Assembly: GCA_023383705.1 (NCBI GenBank)
Contig: JAHDYM010000024.1
Location: forward strand, 1-33,554
Reading direction: 5' to 3'
Origin: Gammaproteobacteria bacterium
GTDB taxonomy: Bacteria; Pseudomonadota; Gammaproteobacteria; Steroidobacterales; GCA-2729495
DNA length: 33,554 bases
The translations under genes and the position numbers were made by a program. Each line of letters starts with the position of its first letter. Position 1 is the stretch's first letter. Of the stretch, positions 18,901 to 28,106 are shown piece after piece. Under the pieces are notes generated by a model. That model was not told the origin of the DNA and did not search any database. It was given only the letters and a program-made list of their open reading frames with translations.

Positions 18901-19048
18901 CTCGGTCTTTTTGACCCTCTACCTGATACCGGCAGTCTATGCGCTGCTGGCGCGCAGGACGCAATCGCCGGAGCACATCAGCCGGAAGATCGCCAGACTG
19001 CAGACCGATGAAACAGGAACGCAGGCCGGATCAGCCCCAACGGGCTGA
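15914..19048 (+). CDS. RND efflux transporter permease (HAE-1 family)
   Basis: 1044-residue AcrB/MexF-like proton-driven pump of the inner membrane, expected to export hydrophobic or amphiphilic compounds as a trimer. It begins MILSDISVRRPVFAAVLSL with TM1. The proton-relay aspartates D401 and D402 lie in GLVVDDAIVVLEN (TM4), and K924 lies in GLAAKNGILIVEFANQ (TM10). Two large periplasmic loops are present. The ATG has an AGGAGG ribosome-binding site 11-16 nt upstream. It is cotranscribed with the adaptor; an outer-membrane channel must be supplied from elsewhere. The substrate is unknown, and there is no adjacent TetR- or LysR-type regulator. A small hairpin (TCAGCCC/GGGCTGA, 19031-19048) covers the stop codon. 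Confidence 0.95.
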   Translation: MILSDISVRRPVFAAVLSLIPVILGLLAVSRLAIREFPNTDPPVVTVTTVYRGASAEVVERRVTQVIEDLISGISGVQKLTSSSQDERSNIVVEFSLDRDPDGAANDVRERVARVQKQLPDGANPPEITKQDQGMDATLYIGVDSQTRTLMELTDYAERNLVDRLSAIDGVATIRLAGAQKTAMRIWLNRDALAARGLTVEDVENTLRRENVELPAGRIESRQREFSLRTATGLDTAADFEALVIGRGSDNYLTRLGEVARVRIEPEDARFFSRSNGVSGISLGIVPQANANILEVNRAVLAEVDRLQASLPADLVVSASIDFSRFIEESMIEVVKVLFEALLLVLVVIFAFVGSLRATIIPALTIPVAIISSFIVMAALGYTINTLTLLGLVLAIGLVVDDAIVVLENIVRKMELGRPPLLAAIEGSQEIGFAVISTTAVLVAVFVPISFMPGNIGRLFGEFGISLAAAIAVSGVVALSLVPMLTSLLYSGGVKRGQLATALDRFFQRVTSAYRSSLARFIGLRWVAVLVLALVALLGGILFSSLPGEYAPSEDRNMILMTVRGPEGASPEYMDRQVRVVEGLLMPYVEAGDIRRVVSRSGMWGSGGDVNTAFIYMPLVSRAERERSSQELSAEIRTKVSGLPGVVATVFLPPSLAIRSGGAGLAVVLSGTTYEELTTWQDLIISKVEKENPRILGMRSDFFPNKPKIRITVDRDRAADLGVSLQAIGSTLETMLGSRIVTSFVERGEEYNVILQGEARDRETPSDLQNIYVRSERSPQLIPLASLVRLDEMAGPKDLKRFNQLRSVTLTASLAPGYSIGEAVSYMEGLIARELPPEARIDFDGEAGEYKRSGNAIYLTFGLAMIVVFLILAAQFESFKHPLIIMLTVPMAITGGLVGLWVFGSSVNVYSQIGGIMLIGLAAKNGILIVEFANQLRDRGTGFHEAIISAASIRLRPVLMTSLCTAFGAVPLMLATGAGTESRRTLGATVFFGVTISVFLTLYLIPAVYALLARRTQSPEHISRKIARLQTDETGTQAGSAPTG

Positions 19049-19078
19049 TGCAGGCAGGAGTTACAGACAGTCAGAAGG

Positions 19079-19102
19079 GGGGCGGCCCGTTCGGGCCGCC
19101 CC
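19079..19102. terminator. Strong GC-rich hairpin between convergent RND and rplQ genes
   Basis: GGGGCGGCCCG (19079-19089) and CGGGCCGCCCC (19092-19102) are perfectly complementary over 11 bp around TT. It lies between the stop of the RND gene (19048) and that of rplQ (19123). Only short T stretches follow on either strand, but the stability and convergent position point to a bidirectional terminator closing both the efflux operon and the alpha operon. Confidence 0.7.
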
Positions 19103-19122
19103 TTGATCAGGCAGAGGCGGGA

Positions 19123-19611
19123 TCAGGCAGCGGCGGCCTTTTTGGCAGCCTTCTTGCGCGGCTTGGCGGCCGTAGCTGCCTCAGCCTTGGGCGCAGCAGC
19201 CTTCTTGGCCACCTTCTTGCGGCCTTTGGGCTCCGGCGTGGCCGCAGCGGGCGCAGCCCGGTCGGTGAGCATCACCAGTGCCATCGGCGCACAGTCGCCG
19301 GCACGGTAGCCCATTTTCAGGATGCGCAGATAACCACCCGGACGGCTCTTGAAGCGCGGACCGAGCTCGTTGAACAGCTTGCCCACCGAGTCCCGGTCAC
19401 GCAGCCGCGAGAAGGCGAGGCGGCGACGGGCCAGGCCATCTTCCTTCGCCAGGGTGATCAGGGGCTCGATGACACGCCGCAATTCCTTCGCCTTGGGCAC
19501 GGTTGTGCGGATGGTCTCTTCACAGATCAGCGAAGCCGCCATATTGCGGTACATGGCGGTCCGGTGGCTGCTCTTTCTGCCGAGGGCGCGGCCGGCCTTA
19601 CGGTGCATCAT
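19123..19611 (-). CDS. rplQ: 50S ribosomal protein L17
   Basis: Last gene of the alpha operon. The N-terminal 120 residues are typical L17 ([18 protein letters not shown], then [18 protein letters not shown]). The product is 162 residues, about 35 longer than E. coli L17. The extra C-terminal tail is rich in Ala, Lys and Pro (repeats such as RKKVAKKAA and [11 protein letters not shown]) and is predicted to be disordered and strongly basic. It starts MMHRK at 19611, 59 bp after the rpoA stop. Confidence 0.97.
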   Translation of the reverse strand: MMHRKAGRALGRKSSHRTAMYRNMAASLICEETIRTTVPKAKELRRVIEPLITLAKEDGLARRRLAFSRLRDRDSVGKLFNELGPRFKSRPGGYLRILKMGYRAGDCAPMALVMLTDRAAPAAATPEPKGRKKVAKKAAAPKAEAATAAKPRKKAAKKAAAA

Positions 19612-19670
19612 GGTGACAAATTCCGTTAAATCTTCAGATTGGCCGGATCAATCCTGATCCGGGTATTCAT

Positions 19671-20675
19671 TCAGGCTACCTGGTCGTCGTGTTTGAGCAG
19701 GCCTGCAGGCGGCCAGCTTTCGACACGCATGCCCAGCGACAACCCGTGGCTCTCCAGGACTTCCTTGATCTCGGTGAGTGACTTCTTGCCGAGATTCGGC
19801 GTCCGCAGCAACTCGACCTCGGTACGCTGGACCAGGTCACCGATGTAGTTGATGTTCTCGGCCTTGAGGCAGTTGGCCGAACGCACCGTCAGTTCAAGTT
19901 CGTCGACCGGACGCAGCAGGATCGGCTCGATCGGCGACTCGGTGGTCGACGCGGTGGCTTCATCCTGGCCGCGCAGTTCGAGGAACACATCGAGCTGGTC
20001 CTTGAGGATCGTGCCGGCCCGCCGGATCGCGTCCTCGGAATTGATGGTGCCGTTGGTCTCGATGTCGAGCACCAGCTTGTCGAGGTCCGTACGCTGCTCC
20101 ACGCGTGCAGCCTCGACCGTATACGTCACCTTGCGAACCGGGCTGAAAGAAGCGTCCAGGCGCAGGCGGCCGATGGCTGAAGTCGTCTGTCCTTCGGCAT
20201 CCAGCTGCTGGGTGGCAGCCCGGTAGCCGCGACCACGCTCGACAGTCAGCAGGATCTTGAGCTCACCGGCATTGGTGAGGTTGGCGATCACATGCCGCGG
20301 ATTCACGACTTCCACGTCGTGATCAGTCGTGATATCGCCGGCCGTGACAGGGCCCGGACCCTTGCGATGCAGGGTCAGTTCGGCGCGATCACGGGAATGC
20401 ATGCGCAGGGCCACGCCCTTGAGGTTGAGCATGATCTCGACCACGTCTTCCTGCACACCTTCGATGCTGGTGTACTCATGGAGAACACCCTCGATCTCTG
20501 CCTCGACGATGGCCGCGCCGGGCATGCTCGACAGCAACACGCGACGCAGGGCATTGCCCAGCGTATGGCCGAAGCCACGCTCAAGCGGTTCAATCACGAT
20601 ACGTGCGCGGTTGCCGGTCTCGGCCTGCACGCGAACGTTACGCGGCTTCAGGAACTCACTGATTGATGGTTGCAT
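19671..20675 (-). CDS. rpoA: RNA polymerase alpha subunit
   Basis: Scaffold subunit for RNA polymerase assembly; its C-terminal domain contacts UP elements and activators. The 334-residue product has the N-terminal assembly domain ([20 protein letters not shown]), a linker, and the alpha-CTD with [20 protein letters not shown] and [13 protein letters not shown]. The ATG at 20673-20675 gives the family start [12 protein letters not shown]; a GTG four codons upstream is less likely. It lies between rpsD and rplQ, as in other Proteobacteria. Confidence 0.98.
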   Translation of the reverse strand: MQPSISEFLKPRNVRVQAETGNRARIVIEPLERGFGHTLGNALRRVLLSSMPGAAIVEAEIEGVLHEYTSIEGVQEDVVEIMLNLKGVALRMHSRDRAELTLHRKGPGPVTAGDITTDHDVEVVNPRHVIANLTNAGELKILLTVERGRGYRAATQQLDAEGQTTSAIGRLRLDASFSPVRKVTYTVEAARVEQRTDLDKLVLDIETNGTINSEDAIRRAGTILKDQLDVFLELRGQDEATASTTESPIEPILLRPVDELELTVRSANCLKAENINYIGDLVQRTEVELLRTPNLGKKSLTEIKEVLESHGLSLGMRVESWPPAGLLKHDDQVA

Positions 20676-20723
20676 ATGCGAACCCACTCTTGACTGATAT
20701 TGGCTTGTTTGATTCTGGCTGGA

Positions 20724-21350
20724 TTACTTCGAGTACAGCTCGACGACGAGATTCTCGTTCACGTCGGGCAGGATATCTTCCCGCGCAGGCAGTGACCTCA
20801 GTGTTCCTGTCAGGTTCTTGTCGTCGACCTGCACCCAGTCCGGGAAGCCAACCTGGCTCGCCATCGCGATCGCATTCCTGATCCGCGGCTGCTGGCGGGA
20901 GCGCTCACGAACCTCGACGGTATCGCCAGCTGCCACCTGGCAGGAGGGGATATTGACCACCTTCTTGTTGACCAGAATGGCGCAGTGGCTGACCAGCTGG
21001 CGAGCCTCGGCACGGGTCGACGCAAAGCCCATCCGGTAGACCACGTTGTCGAGGCGTCCCTCGAGCAGCTTGAGCAGGTTCTCGCCGGTCGAGCCCTTCA
21101 TTTGCGAAGCCCGCTGGTAGGTGATGCGGAACTGGCGTTCCAGCACGCCGTACATGCGGCGCAGCTTCTGCTTCTCGCGCAACTGCAGGCCATAACCGGA
21201 CAGGCGTCCCTTCTTGGTCGCCTGCTGCTTGGTCCCCGGAGGCGTCTCGAGCTTGCACTTGGTCTCGAGTGGCTTGAGGCCGCTCTTCAGGAACAGGTCG
21301 GTGCCTTCCCGGCGGGCAAGCTTGCACGTTGGTCCACGATATCTGGCCAT
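20724..21350 (-). CDS. rpsD: 30S ribosomal protein S4
   Basis: 208-residue S4, a primary 16S rRNA-binding protein and in E. coli the translational repressor of the alpha operon. It starts [20 protein letters not shown] and contains the S4 RNA-binding domain ([20 protein letters not shown], then [15 protein letters not shown]). It follows rpsK by 12 bp and precedes rpoA by 48 bp. Whether S4 autoregulation is kept here is not visible. Confidence 0.98.
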   Translation of the reverse strand: MARYRGPTCKLARREGTDLFLKSGLKPLETKCKLETPPGTKQQATKKGRLSGYGLQLREKQKLRRMYGVLERQFRITYQRASQMKGSTGENLLKLLEGRLDNVVYRMGFASTRAEARQLVSHCAILVNKKVVNIPSCQVAAGDTVEVRERSRQQPRIRNAIAMASQVGFPDWVQVDDKNLTGTLRSLPAREDILPDVNENLVVELYSK

Positions 21351-21362
21351 TACTCTTACCTT

Positions 21363-21797
21363 TTATACGCGCCGCTTCTTCGGCGGACGACAGCCGTTGT
21401 GCGGAATGGGCGTGATGTCTTCGATGTTGCCGATGCGGAACCCGACGCTGTTGAGCGAACGGACCGCCGACTCGCGACCGGGGCCCGGACCGCTGACGAG
21501 CACTTCCAGCGACTTTACGCCGTACTCCAGTGCCGCCTGGCCGGCACGCTCAGCCGCGACCTGGGCCGCGAACGGCGTGCTCTTGCGTGAGCCCTTGAAG
21601 CCGCAGCTGCCAGCCGTACACCAGCTCAGCGTATTGCCCTGCCGGTCGGTGATCGTCACGATCGTGTTGTTGAACGTGGAATGGATATGCGCGATGCCGT
21701 CGACGACATGCCGCTTGCTCTTCTTGCGCGCCTTGCCGGCCGCAGCCGTGCCGGTTGCTGCGTCAGCGGTATCCGGAGTTTCGGGTTCTTGTGCCAT
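21363..21797 (-). CDS. rpsK: 30S ribosomal protein S11
   Basis: Platform protein of the small subunit. The conserved body runs from [20 protein letters not shown] to the invariant end [15 protein letters not shown]. The product is 144 residues, about 15 longer than E. coli S11, owing to an acidic and Ala/Thr-rich N-terminal extension ([20 protein letters not shown]) before the usual basic segment. Two Cys replace common small residues in [12 protein letters not shown]. It lies 65 bp after rpsM and 12 bp before rpsD. Confidence 0.97.
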   Translation of the reverse strand: MAQEPETPDTADAATGTAAAGKARKKSKRHVVDGIAHIHSTFNNTIVTITDRQGNTLSWCTAGSCGFKGSRKSTPFAAQVAAERAGQAALEYGVKSLEVLVSGPGPGRESAVRSLNSVGFRIGNIEDITPIPHNGCRPPKKRRV

Positions 21798-21862
21798 AAA
21801 TCTCTCTGTAATCCAGTTGCGGTTGAGGTCGTCACCGGTCGCCGGTGACGACTACAGTCCGT

Positions 21863-22219
21863 CTATCTCCTGATTGCCCGACGCGGCCCCTTGCGGGTTC
21901 TCGCGTTGGTGCGCGTGCGCTGACCGCGCATCGGCAGGCCCTTGCGATGGCGGATACCCCGGTAACAACCGAGATCCATCAGTCGCTTGATGCTCATGGA
22001 CACTTCGCGGCGCAGGTCACCTTCGACCGGAAAGCGCGCGATCTGGCCACGAAGAGTCTCCACTTCGGCCTCGGTCAGGTCCTTCACCTTGACCTCGGGT
22101 GCAATGCCCGATGCCGCACAGACATCAAGGGCACGCTGCCGCCCGACGCCGAAAATATGCGTTAACGCAATCCCCACATGCTTGTTGGGGGGAATATTGA
22201 TGCCAGCGATACGTGCCAT
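21863..22219 (-). CDS. rpsM: 30S ribosomal protein S13
   Basis: 118-residue S13 of the 30S head, contacting the P-site tRNA and intersubunit bridge B1. It begins [20 protein letters not shown] and has the helix-two-turn-helix region followed by the basic tail [20 protein letters not shown]. First gene of the alpha operon block, 28 bp after rpmJ. Confidence 0.98.
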   Translation of the reverse strand: MARIAGINIPPNKHVGIALTHIFGVGRQRALDVCAASGIAPEVKVKDLTEAEVETLRGQIARFPVEGDLRREVSMSIKRLMDLGCYRGIRHRKGLPMRGQRTRTNARTRKGPRRAIRR

Positions 22220-22247
22220 TACACCTGCTCTCCAGTACCCGGAGCCA

Positions 22248-22361
22248 TTAACCCTGACGCTGCTTGTGGCGGGGATCGCTGCAGATCACCCGCACCACGC
22301 GGTTGCGTCGAACGACCTTGCAGTTCCTGCAGATCTTCTTCACTGATGCCCGGACTTTCAT
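22248..22361 (-). CDS. rpmJ: 50S ribosomal protein L36
   Basis: 37-codon gene read directly from the minus strand: [20 protein letters not shown], then [17 protein letters not shown]. The C-x2-C ... C-x4-H zinc ligands are intact, so this is the zinc-binding (C+) form. It lies 24 bp after secY and 28 bp before rpsM, its usual place between the spc and alpha genes. Confidence 0.97.
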   Translation of the reverse strand: MKVRASVKKICRNCKVVRRNRVVRVICSDPRHKQRQG

Positions 22362-22385
22362 AGTTTCACTCCTGTGGCCAGTTTC

Positions 22386-23729
22386 TTAACGGATCTGACC
22401 AGCCCGTCCAATGCCGCTGAAATTGGCCTTCTTCAGCATGCTGTCGTACTGATGGGACATCGTGTGCGCCTGCAACTGCGCCATGAAGTCCATCGTGACG
22501 ACCACGATGATCATCAGCGAGGTCCCGCCGAAATAGAACGGCACCCGCCAGTAGAGAATCATGAACTCCGGCAACAGACAGACGGCCACCACGTAAATAC
22601 TGCCCCAGAAGGTCAGTCGGGTGAGCACCTTGTCGATGTACTCGGCCGTCTGCTGCCCGGGCCGGATACCGGGGATGAAGGCACCGCTCTTCTTCAGGTT
22701 GTCCGAGGTTTCACGGGAGTTGAAAACCAGCGCCGTATAGAAGAAGCAGAAAAACATGATCATGCCGGCGTACAGGATGATGTAGATCGGCTGGCCAGGC
22801 GAGAGTTCCGCGGACAGCGTCTGCAGCCAGCCGAAGCCCTGGGTGGTACCAAACCATCCCGCGATGGTGGCCGGGAACAGGATGATGCTGGAGGCAAAGA
22901 TCGGCGGAATCACGCCCGACATGTTGATCTTGAAGGGCAGATGGCTCGACTGGCCGGCGTAGACGCGGCGGCCCTGCTGGCGACGCGCATAATTGACGGT
23001 GATCCGGCGCTGGCCGCGCTCCATGAACACCACGAATGCGGTGACCGCAACCACCAGTGCGACGAGGATGAAGGCAATGGCCGGATTCATCTCGCCGGTG
23101 TTCACCAGCTCCAGCGTCCCGCCGATGGCAGCCGGCAGGCCGGAAATGATACTGGCCAGGATGATCATCGAGATGCCGTTGCCCAGGCCGCGTTCGGTGA
23201 TCTGCTCGCCGAGCCACATCAGGAACATGGTGCCGGTCACCAGCGTGACGGCAGCCGTAAAGACAAAACCCGAACCCGGGTTGATCACGACCGACTGGTT
23301 CTGCAGGGCAACAGCCGCACCAACCGACTGCACCAGGGCAAGCCCGACAGTGCCAAAGCGCGTGTACTGCGTCAGCTTGCGGCGTCCGGACTCGCCTTCC
23401 TTGCGCAGCTGAGACAGCTGCGGGATGACCATGCCGGCCATCTGGACGATGATCGAGGCCGAGATATAGGGCATCACGCCCAGCGCAAAGATGCTCAGGC
23501 GCTCGAGCGCACCGCCCGAGAACATGTTGAACATCGCGAGGATCGTGCCGGACTGCTGCTCGAAAAAGCGCGCCAGCGCATCCGGATCGATACCGGGCAC
23601 CGGGATAAAGGTTCCGATGCGGTAGACCACCAGCGCGCCCAGCAAAAAGAACAGGCGCTTGCGCAACTCGGTGAAGCGCGGGGCTTCGCCGAGGTTTGCC
23701 GCCGGATTTGCTGTTCCGCCTTTCGCCAC
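22386..23729 (-). CDS. secY: Preprotein translocase subunit SecY
   Basis: 447-residue central channel of the Sec translocon in the inner membrane, forming SecYEG with SecE and SecG. Ten hydrophobic helices can be traced. Family signatures include [18 protein letters not shown] after TM1, the plug and TM2 region with [18 protein letters not shown], and the cytoplasmic loop residues [17 protein letters not shown]. It is in the spc operon between rplO and rpmJ, as expected. Confidence 0.98.
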   Translation of the reverse strand: MAKGGTANPAANLGEAPRFTELRKRLFFLLGALVVYRIGTFIPVPGIDPDALARFFEQQSGTILAMFNMFSGGALERLSIFALGVMPYISASIIVQMAGMVIPQLSQLRKEGESGRRKLTQYTRFGTVGLALVQSVGAAVALQNQSVVINPGSGFVFTAAVTLVTGTMFLMWLGEQITERGLGNGISMIILASIISGLPAAIGGTLELVNTGEMNPAIAFILVALVVAVTAFVVFMERGQRRITVNYARRQQGRRVYAGQSSHLPFKINMSGVIPPIFASSIILFPATIAGWFGTTQGFGWLQTLSAELSPGQPIYIILYAGMIMFFCFFYTALVFNSRETSDNLKKSGAFIPGIRPGQQTAEYIDKVLTRLTFWGSIYVVAVCLLPEFMILYWRVPFYFGGTSLMIIVVVTMDFMAQLQAHTMSHQYDSMLKKANFSGIGRAGQIR

Positions 23730-23755
23730 TGACGTGTCCTGTCAACCCTGCCTGA

Positions 23756-24184
23756 TTACTCTTCGATGCTGCCGCCGGCAGCCTCGATGGCCTTGCGGGC
23801 ACCCGGCGTGACCTTGACGCCGGACAGCTTCACGGCCCGGGCGATCTTGCCGGAGGCAATGACCTTGGCCCGTTCAGCCTCGCGGGCGACGATGCCGGCT
23901 GCCTTCAGGCTGGCCAGGTCGATTACCGCAGCCTTTACGCGCTCGAGCTCATGCAAACGGACTTCCGCAGTCTCGCCAATCTTCTGCGAAACAAAGCCGA
24001 TCTTCGGCAGACGGCGCTGCAGCGGCATCTGGCCGCCCTCGAAACCGACCTTGTGGTAACCGCCGGCGCGCGCCGACTGGCCCTTGTGGCCACGACCGCA
24101 GGTCTTGCCCTGGCCGGCGGAACTGCCGCGGCCAACGCGTTTCGGTGCCTTTCTCGAGCCTGGCTTAAGCGTGTTCAGCTTCAT
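23756..24184 (-). CDS. rplO: 50S ribosomal protein L15
   Basis: 142-residue L15, a late-assembling 23S rRNA-binding protein. It starts [20 protein letters not shown] and contains [19 protein letters not shown], the Gly- and Arg-rich N-terminal extension that penetrates the rRNA core. The ATG at 24184 is used because the longer open frame runs back through rpmD. Spacing is 17 bp after rpmD and 26 bp before secY. Confidence 0.98.
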   Translation of the reverse strand: MKLNTLKPGSRKAPKRVGRGSSAGQGKTCGRGHKGQSARAGGYHKVGFEGGQMPLQRRLPKIGFVSQKIGETAEVRLHELERVKAAVIDLASLKAAGIVAREAERAKVIASGKIARAVKLSGVKVTPGARKAIEAAGGSIEE

Positions 24185-24201
24185 TTCTGCGTCCTCGTCC
24201 C

Positions 24202-24384
24202 TCAGGCCTGCTCTACGCGCAACATATAGGCAATGCGATTGACCATGCCGCGATTCTCCGGCGTGTCTGCAACCACGACCGAGTGGTGCATCCGACGGAG
24301 ACCGAGGCCCGTAACACAGGCCTTGTGAGCCGGGAGACGACCAAACTTGCTCTTGATGAGCGTAACTTTCAGTTGCTTTGCCAT
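24202..24384 (-). CDS. rpmD: 50S ribosomal protein L30
   Basis: 60-residue L30 with the conserved pattern [20 protein letters not shown], then [20 protein letters not shown]. It sits between rpsE (44 bp) and rplO (17 bp) in the spc operon. Length and sequence are normal. Confidence 0.97.
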   Translation of the reverse strand: MAKQLKVTLIKSKFGRLPAHKACVTGLGLRRMHHSVVVADTPENRGMVNRIAYMLRVEQA

Positions 24385-24428
24385 TACCGCACCGCTTCCT
24401 TGATACCGGCTTGCCTGGTCCGCCTGAC

Positions 24429-24956
24429 TCAGGCGCCGGTGATTTCCGCCAGCGACTTGCCACGCTTGGCAGCAATCGTCTCGGGCGAGTACATGTCACT
24501 GAGTGCGTTCATCGTGGCGCGCACTACGTTGATCGGATTACGCGAGCCATAGCTCTTGGCCAGCACGTTGCGCACGCCGGCACATTCGAATACCGCGCGC
24601 ATCGCGCCACCGGCGATGATCCCGGTACCATCCGAAGCCGGCTGCATGTAGACGCGTGTCGAACCGTGATTGCCGGTCCGTGCGTAATACAGCGTGTCCT
24701 TCTTGAGGGCCACCGTGCGCAGGTTGCGACGCGCTGCCTGCATGGACTTCTGGATGGCAGCCGGCACCTCGCGGGCCTTGCCGTAGCCGAAGCCGACCTT
24801 GCCCTTGCCATCACCGACCACCGTCAGGGCAGTAAAGCCGAACTGACGTCCGCCCTTGACGACCTTGGCCACGCGATTGACTGCAACGAGCTTCTCGAGA
24901 TAGTCGTCGCCTTCACCCGAACGGGCCTGACCCAAACCTTCCTGTCTACGCGCCAC
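24429..24956 (-). CDS. rpsE: 30S ribosomal protein S5
   Basis: 175-residue S5, involved in decoding fidelity and mRNA unwinding at the entry tunnel. The double-stranded-RNA-binding-like N-terminal domain is visible ([20 protein letters not shown], then [16 protein letters not shown]), as is the C-terminal [16 protein letters not shown]. It starts with GTG at 24954-24956, only 2 bp after the rplR stop, which suggests translational coupling. Confidence 0.98.
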   Translation of the reverse strand: MARRQEGLGQARSGEGDDYLEKLVAVNRVAKVVKGGRQFGFTALTVVGDGKGKVGFGYGKAREVPAAIQKSMQAARRNLRTVALKKDTLYYARTGNHGSTRVYMQPASDGTGIIAGGAMRAVFECAGVRNVLAKSYGSRNPINVVRATMNALSDMYSPETIAAKRGKSLAEITGA

Positions 24957-24958
24957 TG

Positions 24959-25312
24959 TCAGAACTCCAAGCCGTTTTCGCGAGCCGCTTCAGCCAGTGC
25001 CTTGACGCGCCCGTGATACTGAAAACCGGAACGGTCGAACGCCACCCGCGTGACGCCAGCCGCCTTCGCCTTCTCGGCGATGGAGCGGCCGACCACCGCC
25101 GCAGCGGCGATGTTTCCGGTGCTGTCGAGAGCCTCGCGCACTTCCTTCTGCAAGGTTGATGCTGAAACCACCACGGTACCGCCATCGGGACCGATGATTT
25201 GCGCATACATGTGACGCGGGGTCCTGTGAATCGTGAGCCGGGCAACGCCCAGCTCGCGGATCTTTGCCCGGGAGCGCCGGGCACGTCTCAGTCTGTTGTC
25301 GTTCTTGGTCAT
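24959..25312 (-). CDS. rplR: 50S ribosomal protein L18
   Basis: 117-residue 5S rRNA-binding protein of the central protuberance, the same length as E. coli L18. It starts [20 protein letters not shown] and includes [20 protein letters not shown] and the C-terminal [20 protein letters not shown]. It is followed almost immediately by rpsE. Confidence 0.98.
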   Translation of the reverse strand: MTKNDNRLRRARRSRAKIRELGVARLTIHRTPRHMYAQIIGPDGGTVVVSASTLQKEVREALDSTGNIAAAAVVGRSIAEKAKAAGVTRVAFDRSGFQYHGRVKALAEAARENGLEF

Positions 25313-25358
25313 AGCATCTCTGAAGCAAGGGGTGCCGGTTCAAAACCCGGACCTGCAC

Positions 25359-25892
25359 CTATTTCTTCTTCGCCTCCTTCAGCACAACTCGTTCGGTGGA
25401 ATAACGGACACCCTTGCCCTTGTAGGGCTCGGGCGGCCGATAACTGCGGATGTCCGCAGCGACCTGGCCAACGCGGTGCTTGTCCGCACCCTTGATGAGG
25501 ATTTCCGTCTGGCTCGGGGTGTCGATCGTGATGCCATCGGGAACGGCGTAGGCCACGGGATGTGAAAAACCCAGCGTCAGGTTGAGTTTCTTGCCCTGGG
25601 CCTGGGCGCGATAACCGACGCCGACCAGCTCGAGCTTGCGCTCGAAGCCCTTTGATACGCCCTCGACCATGTTGGCCAGCAGTGCACGGGTCGTCCCGGC
25701 AATGGCGCGCGCACGCTGTTCCGGCTTGCGGCTGCTGACACTGGCCTGATCGCCCGCGATATTCACTTCGACCTCGGTGCTGAGCGCAAGGTGCAGCTCG
25801 CCCTTCGGACCCTTTACCTTGACCTTGCCGGCTGCCTGGGTCATCTCGACACCCTTTGGCAACAGCACCGGTTTTCTTGCGACTCTGGACAT
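25359..25892 (-). CDS. rplF: 50S ribosomal protein L6
   Basis: 177-residue L6, located near the GTPase-associated centre. Two duplicated alpha/beta domains are recognisable, and the conserved C-terminal [20 protein letters not shown] is intact. It starts [16 protein letters not shown], 32 bp after rpsH. Confidence 0.98.
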   Translation of the reverse strand: MSRVARKPVLLPKGVEMTQAAGKVKVKGPKGELHLALSTEVEVNIAGDQASVSSRKPEQRARAIAGTTRALLANMVEGVSKGFERKLELVGVGYRAQAQGKKLNLTLGFSHPVAYAVPDGITIDTPSQTEILIKGADKHRVGQVAADIRSYRPPEPYKGKGVRYSTERVVLKEAKKK

Positions 25893-25924
25893 CTAGTTCA
25901 TCCTGGACAGTTAATCGGCCCGCA

Positions 25925-26323
25925 TCACGAAACGATGCAGAGCACTTCTCCACCATGCCCACCAGCGCGGGCCACACGGTCGCTCATCACACCGGCCGAC
26001 GTCGAGACAATCGCGATACCAAGGCCACCCTGGACCTTGGGCAGGCTACCCTTGCCGCGGTAGATGCGGAGACCCGAGCGGCTTACACGCCGTATTTCCT
26101 CGATCACCGGACGCCCCTCGAAATACTTCAGCTCGACATGCAGGACCGGCTTGTTGTTCTCGCCCGCCTCGACACGGTACGAAGCGATGTAGCCTTCATC
26201 GAGCAACACCTTCGCAATGGATTCCTTCTTGGTCGAAGAAGGCATGGACACAGAAGGCAGGGAAACCCTCTGGCCATTCCGAATGCGGGTCAGCATATCG
26301 GCGATCGGATCGGAGATGCTCAT
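25925..26323 (-). CDS. rpsH: 30S ribosomal protein S8
   Basis: 132-residue S8, a primary binder of the 16S rRNA central domain and in E. coli the translational repressor of the spc operon. It starts [20 protein letters not shown] and ends with the signature [20 protein letters not shown]. The ATG at 26323 is the family start; the open frame continues upstream into rpsN without support. The intergenic gap to rpsN is 74 bp. Confidence 0.98.
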   Translation of the reverse strand: MSISDPIADMLTRIRNGQRVSLPSVSMPSSTKKESIAKVLLDEGYIASYRVEAGENNKPVLHVELKYFEGRPVIEEIRRVSRSGLRIYRGKGSLPKVQGGLGIAIVSTSAGVMSDRVARAGGHGGEVLCIVS

Positions 26324-26397
26324 GGATTCGTTTACTCGCTTCTGTCTGCTTTCAGGTTTGCGAACTGACCGGACCGGCCGGGAAGTCCGCTGATCGT

Positions 26398-26703
26398 TTA
26401 CCAGCTGGCCTTGCGCATGCCCGGGATATTGCCTTCCAGCATGAGCTCGCGCAGCTTGGTCCGCGACAGGCCAAACTTCTGGTAGTAACCCCGCGACCTG
26501 CCGGTAATAGAGCAACGGCTGCGCATCCGGCTCGGGCTCGAATCACGCGGCAGCGACTGGAGCTTGTCCTGTGCCACCTGCTTGTCTTCAGCACGCGACT
26601 TCGGGCTGGCGATGATTGCCTTCAGCTCCTGGCGCTTTTTAGCGTAGCGCCGTACAAGCTTTGCCCGTTTCTCGTCACGGAGCACCATTGATTTCTTGGC
26701 CAT
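26398..26703 (-). CDS. rpsN: 30S ribosomal protein S14
   Basis: 101-residue long (zinc-independent) S14 of the 30S head. It starts [20 protein letters not shown] and ends [20 protein letters not shown] plus KASW. The CxxC zinc motif of the short form is absent, as usual in gammaproteobacteria. It is 16 bp after rplE. Confidence 0.98.
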   Translation of the reverse strand: MAKKSMVLRDEKRAKLVRRYAKKRQELKAIIASPKSRAEDKQVAQDKLQSLPRDSSPSRMRSRCSITGRSRGYYQKFGLSRTKLRELMLEGNIPGMRKASW

Positions 26704-26719
26704 GTTCGGTTCTATCCCG

Positions 26720-27259
26720 TCACTTGCGGAAAGGAAAATTGAATTCTTCAAGCAGGGCACGGGCCCGCTCATCAGTGCCGGCTGTGGTCGTGATGGTGAT
26801 ATCCATGCCCCGGATCGTATCGATCTTGTCGTAATCGATTTCCGGGAAGATGATCTGTTCCTGGATACCCATGCTGTAGTTGCCGCGGCCATCGAACGAC
26901 CGGCCGTTCAGGCCACGGAAGTCGCGAACACGCGGGATGGCGATGTTGACCAGGCGATCAAGGAATTCGTACATGCGGGCCCGGCGCAGCGTGACCTTGC
27001 AACCGACGGGATAGCCCTCGCGAACCTTGAAGGTTGCGACGGACTTCCGCGCCAGGGTGACCTGCGGCTTCTGCCCGGCAATGCTGGTCATGTCCTGCAC
27101 GGCCTTCTCGATGACTTTCTTGTCCGTGATCGTCTCGCCCACGCCCATGTTCAGCGTGATCTTGACGATCCGCGGCACTTCCATCGCGTTCTCGATGCCA
27201 AGCCGCTCGCGCAACTTCGGCACGATCCGGGTGGCGTACTCTTGCTGTAGTCTGGTCAT
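26720..27259 (-). CDS. rplE: 50S ribosomal protein L5
   Basis: 179-residue 5S rRNA-binding protein that contacts the P-site tRNA, identical in length to E. coli L5. Recognisable segments include [39 protein letters not shown] and the C-terminal [20 protein letters not shown]. Spacing is 53 bp after rplX and 16 bp before rpsN. Confidence 0.98.
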   Translation of the reverse strand: MTRLQQEYATRIVPKLRERLGIENAMEVPRIVKITLNMGVGETITDKKVIEKAVQDMTSIAGQKPQVTLARKSVATFKVREGYPVGCKVTLRRARMYEFLDRLVNIAIPRVRDFRGLNGRSFDGRGNYSMGIQEQIIFPEIDYDKIDTIRGMDITITTTAGTDERARALLEEFNFPFRK

Positions 27260-27312
27260 ATTCCTGTTGGGATCCTGTTGATTCGCCCGTCCTGCTTCAG
27301 GCAGGTGACGAA

Positions 27313-27627
27313 TCAGGCATCCACGACCTCTTTGTTCGACTTGAAGTACCTGACTTTCCGCCCGTCTTCCAGGGTACGGAACCCCACGCGGTCACCCTTG
27401 TTCGTCACCGGGTTGAACAGCATCACGTTGGAGATATGCAGGGACATCTCTTTCTCGACGATACCGCCCTGCAGGCCCTTGTTCGGATTAGGGCGCTGGT
27501 GCCGCTTGACGACATTGGCACCTTCAACCCAGACCCGGTCGCCTTCCACCTTCGTAACCGTTCCACGCCGGCCCTTGTCGCGGCCGGTGCTGACGATGAC
27601 CTGGTCGTTTTTCCTGATCCTGTTCAC
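27313..27627 (-). CDS. rplX: 50S ribosomal protein L24
   Basis: KOW-domain protein that initiates 50S assembly. The start is set at a GTG (27625-27627) giving [20 protein letters not shown]. It has GGAAGG 7 nt upstream and yields 104 residues, the usual length. A GTG nine codons further upstream is in frame but adds non-conserved sequence that contains this ribosome-binding site. It is 40 bp after rplN. Confidence 0.96.
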   Translation of the reverse strand: MNRIRKNDQVIVSTGRDKGRRGTVTKVEGDRVWVEGANVVKRHQRPNPNKGLQGGIVEKEMSLHISNVMLFNPVTNKGDRVGFRTLEDGRKVRYFKSNKEVVDA

Positions 27628-27667
27628 GACTCTACCTTCCACTGAACTCGCCACACGCGGGCAATGC

Positions 27668-28036
27668 TCAGAGCACCTCCGGTGCCAGAGAAATGATCTT
27701 CATGAAGTTCTCGTTACGCAGTTCGCGGGTTACCGGCCCGAAAATACGCGTACCGATCGGCTCCAGCTTGTTGTTCAACAGCACTGCAGCATTGCCGTCG
27801 AAGCGGATCACCGACCCGTCGGGACGGCGTACGCCCTTGCGGGTGCGCACCACGACCGCGTTGTAAACCTCGCCTTTCTTGACACGACCCCGCGGGATCG
27901 CATCCTTGATGCTGACCTTGATGACGTCGCCGATGTAGGCATAACGACGGCGGCTGCCACCAAGCACCTTGATGCACATCATCTGGCGAGCACCGCTGTT
28001 GTCGGCGGCCGCGAGGTATGTCTGCATTTGGATCAT
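27668..28036 (-). CDS. rplN: 50S ribosomal protein L14
   Basis: 122-residue L14, part of intersubunit bridges near the sarcin-ricin region. It starts [20 protein letters not shown] and ends [20 protein letters not shown] plus EVL. It is the first gene of the spc block. The 70-bp gap to rpsQ contains a small hairpin (CCGTT/AACGG, 28073-28087), but I see no convincing promoter there. Confidence 0.98.
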   Translation of the reverse strand: MIQMQTYLAAADNSGARQMMCIKVLGGSRRRYAYIGDVIKVSIKDAIPRGRVKKGEVYNAVVVRTRKGVRRPDGSVIRFDGNAAVLLNNKLEPIGTRIFGPVTRELRNENFMKIISLAPEVL

Positions 28037-28106
28037 GATCGATTCCCAATAAAACCAGCGCTGCTAAAGCTTCCGTTGTGAGAACGGCCATCCCGCAAGG
28101 GACCGC

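Noticed and set aside
22374..23732. 452-codon open frame antisense to secY
   Set aside because: It mirrors secY almost end to end and resembles no protein family; a shadow of a highly conserved gene.
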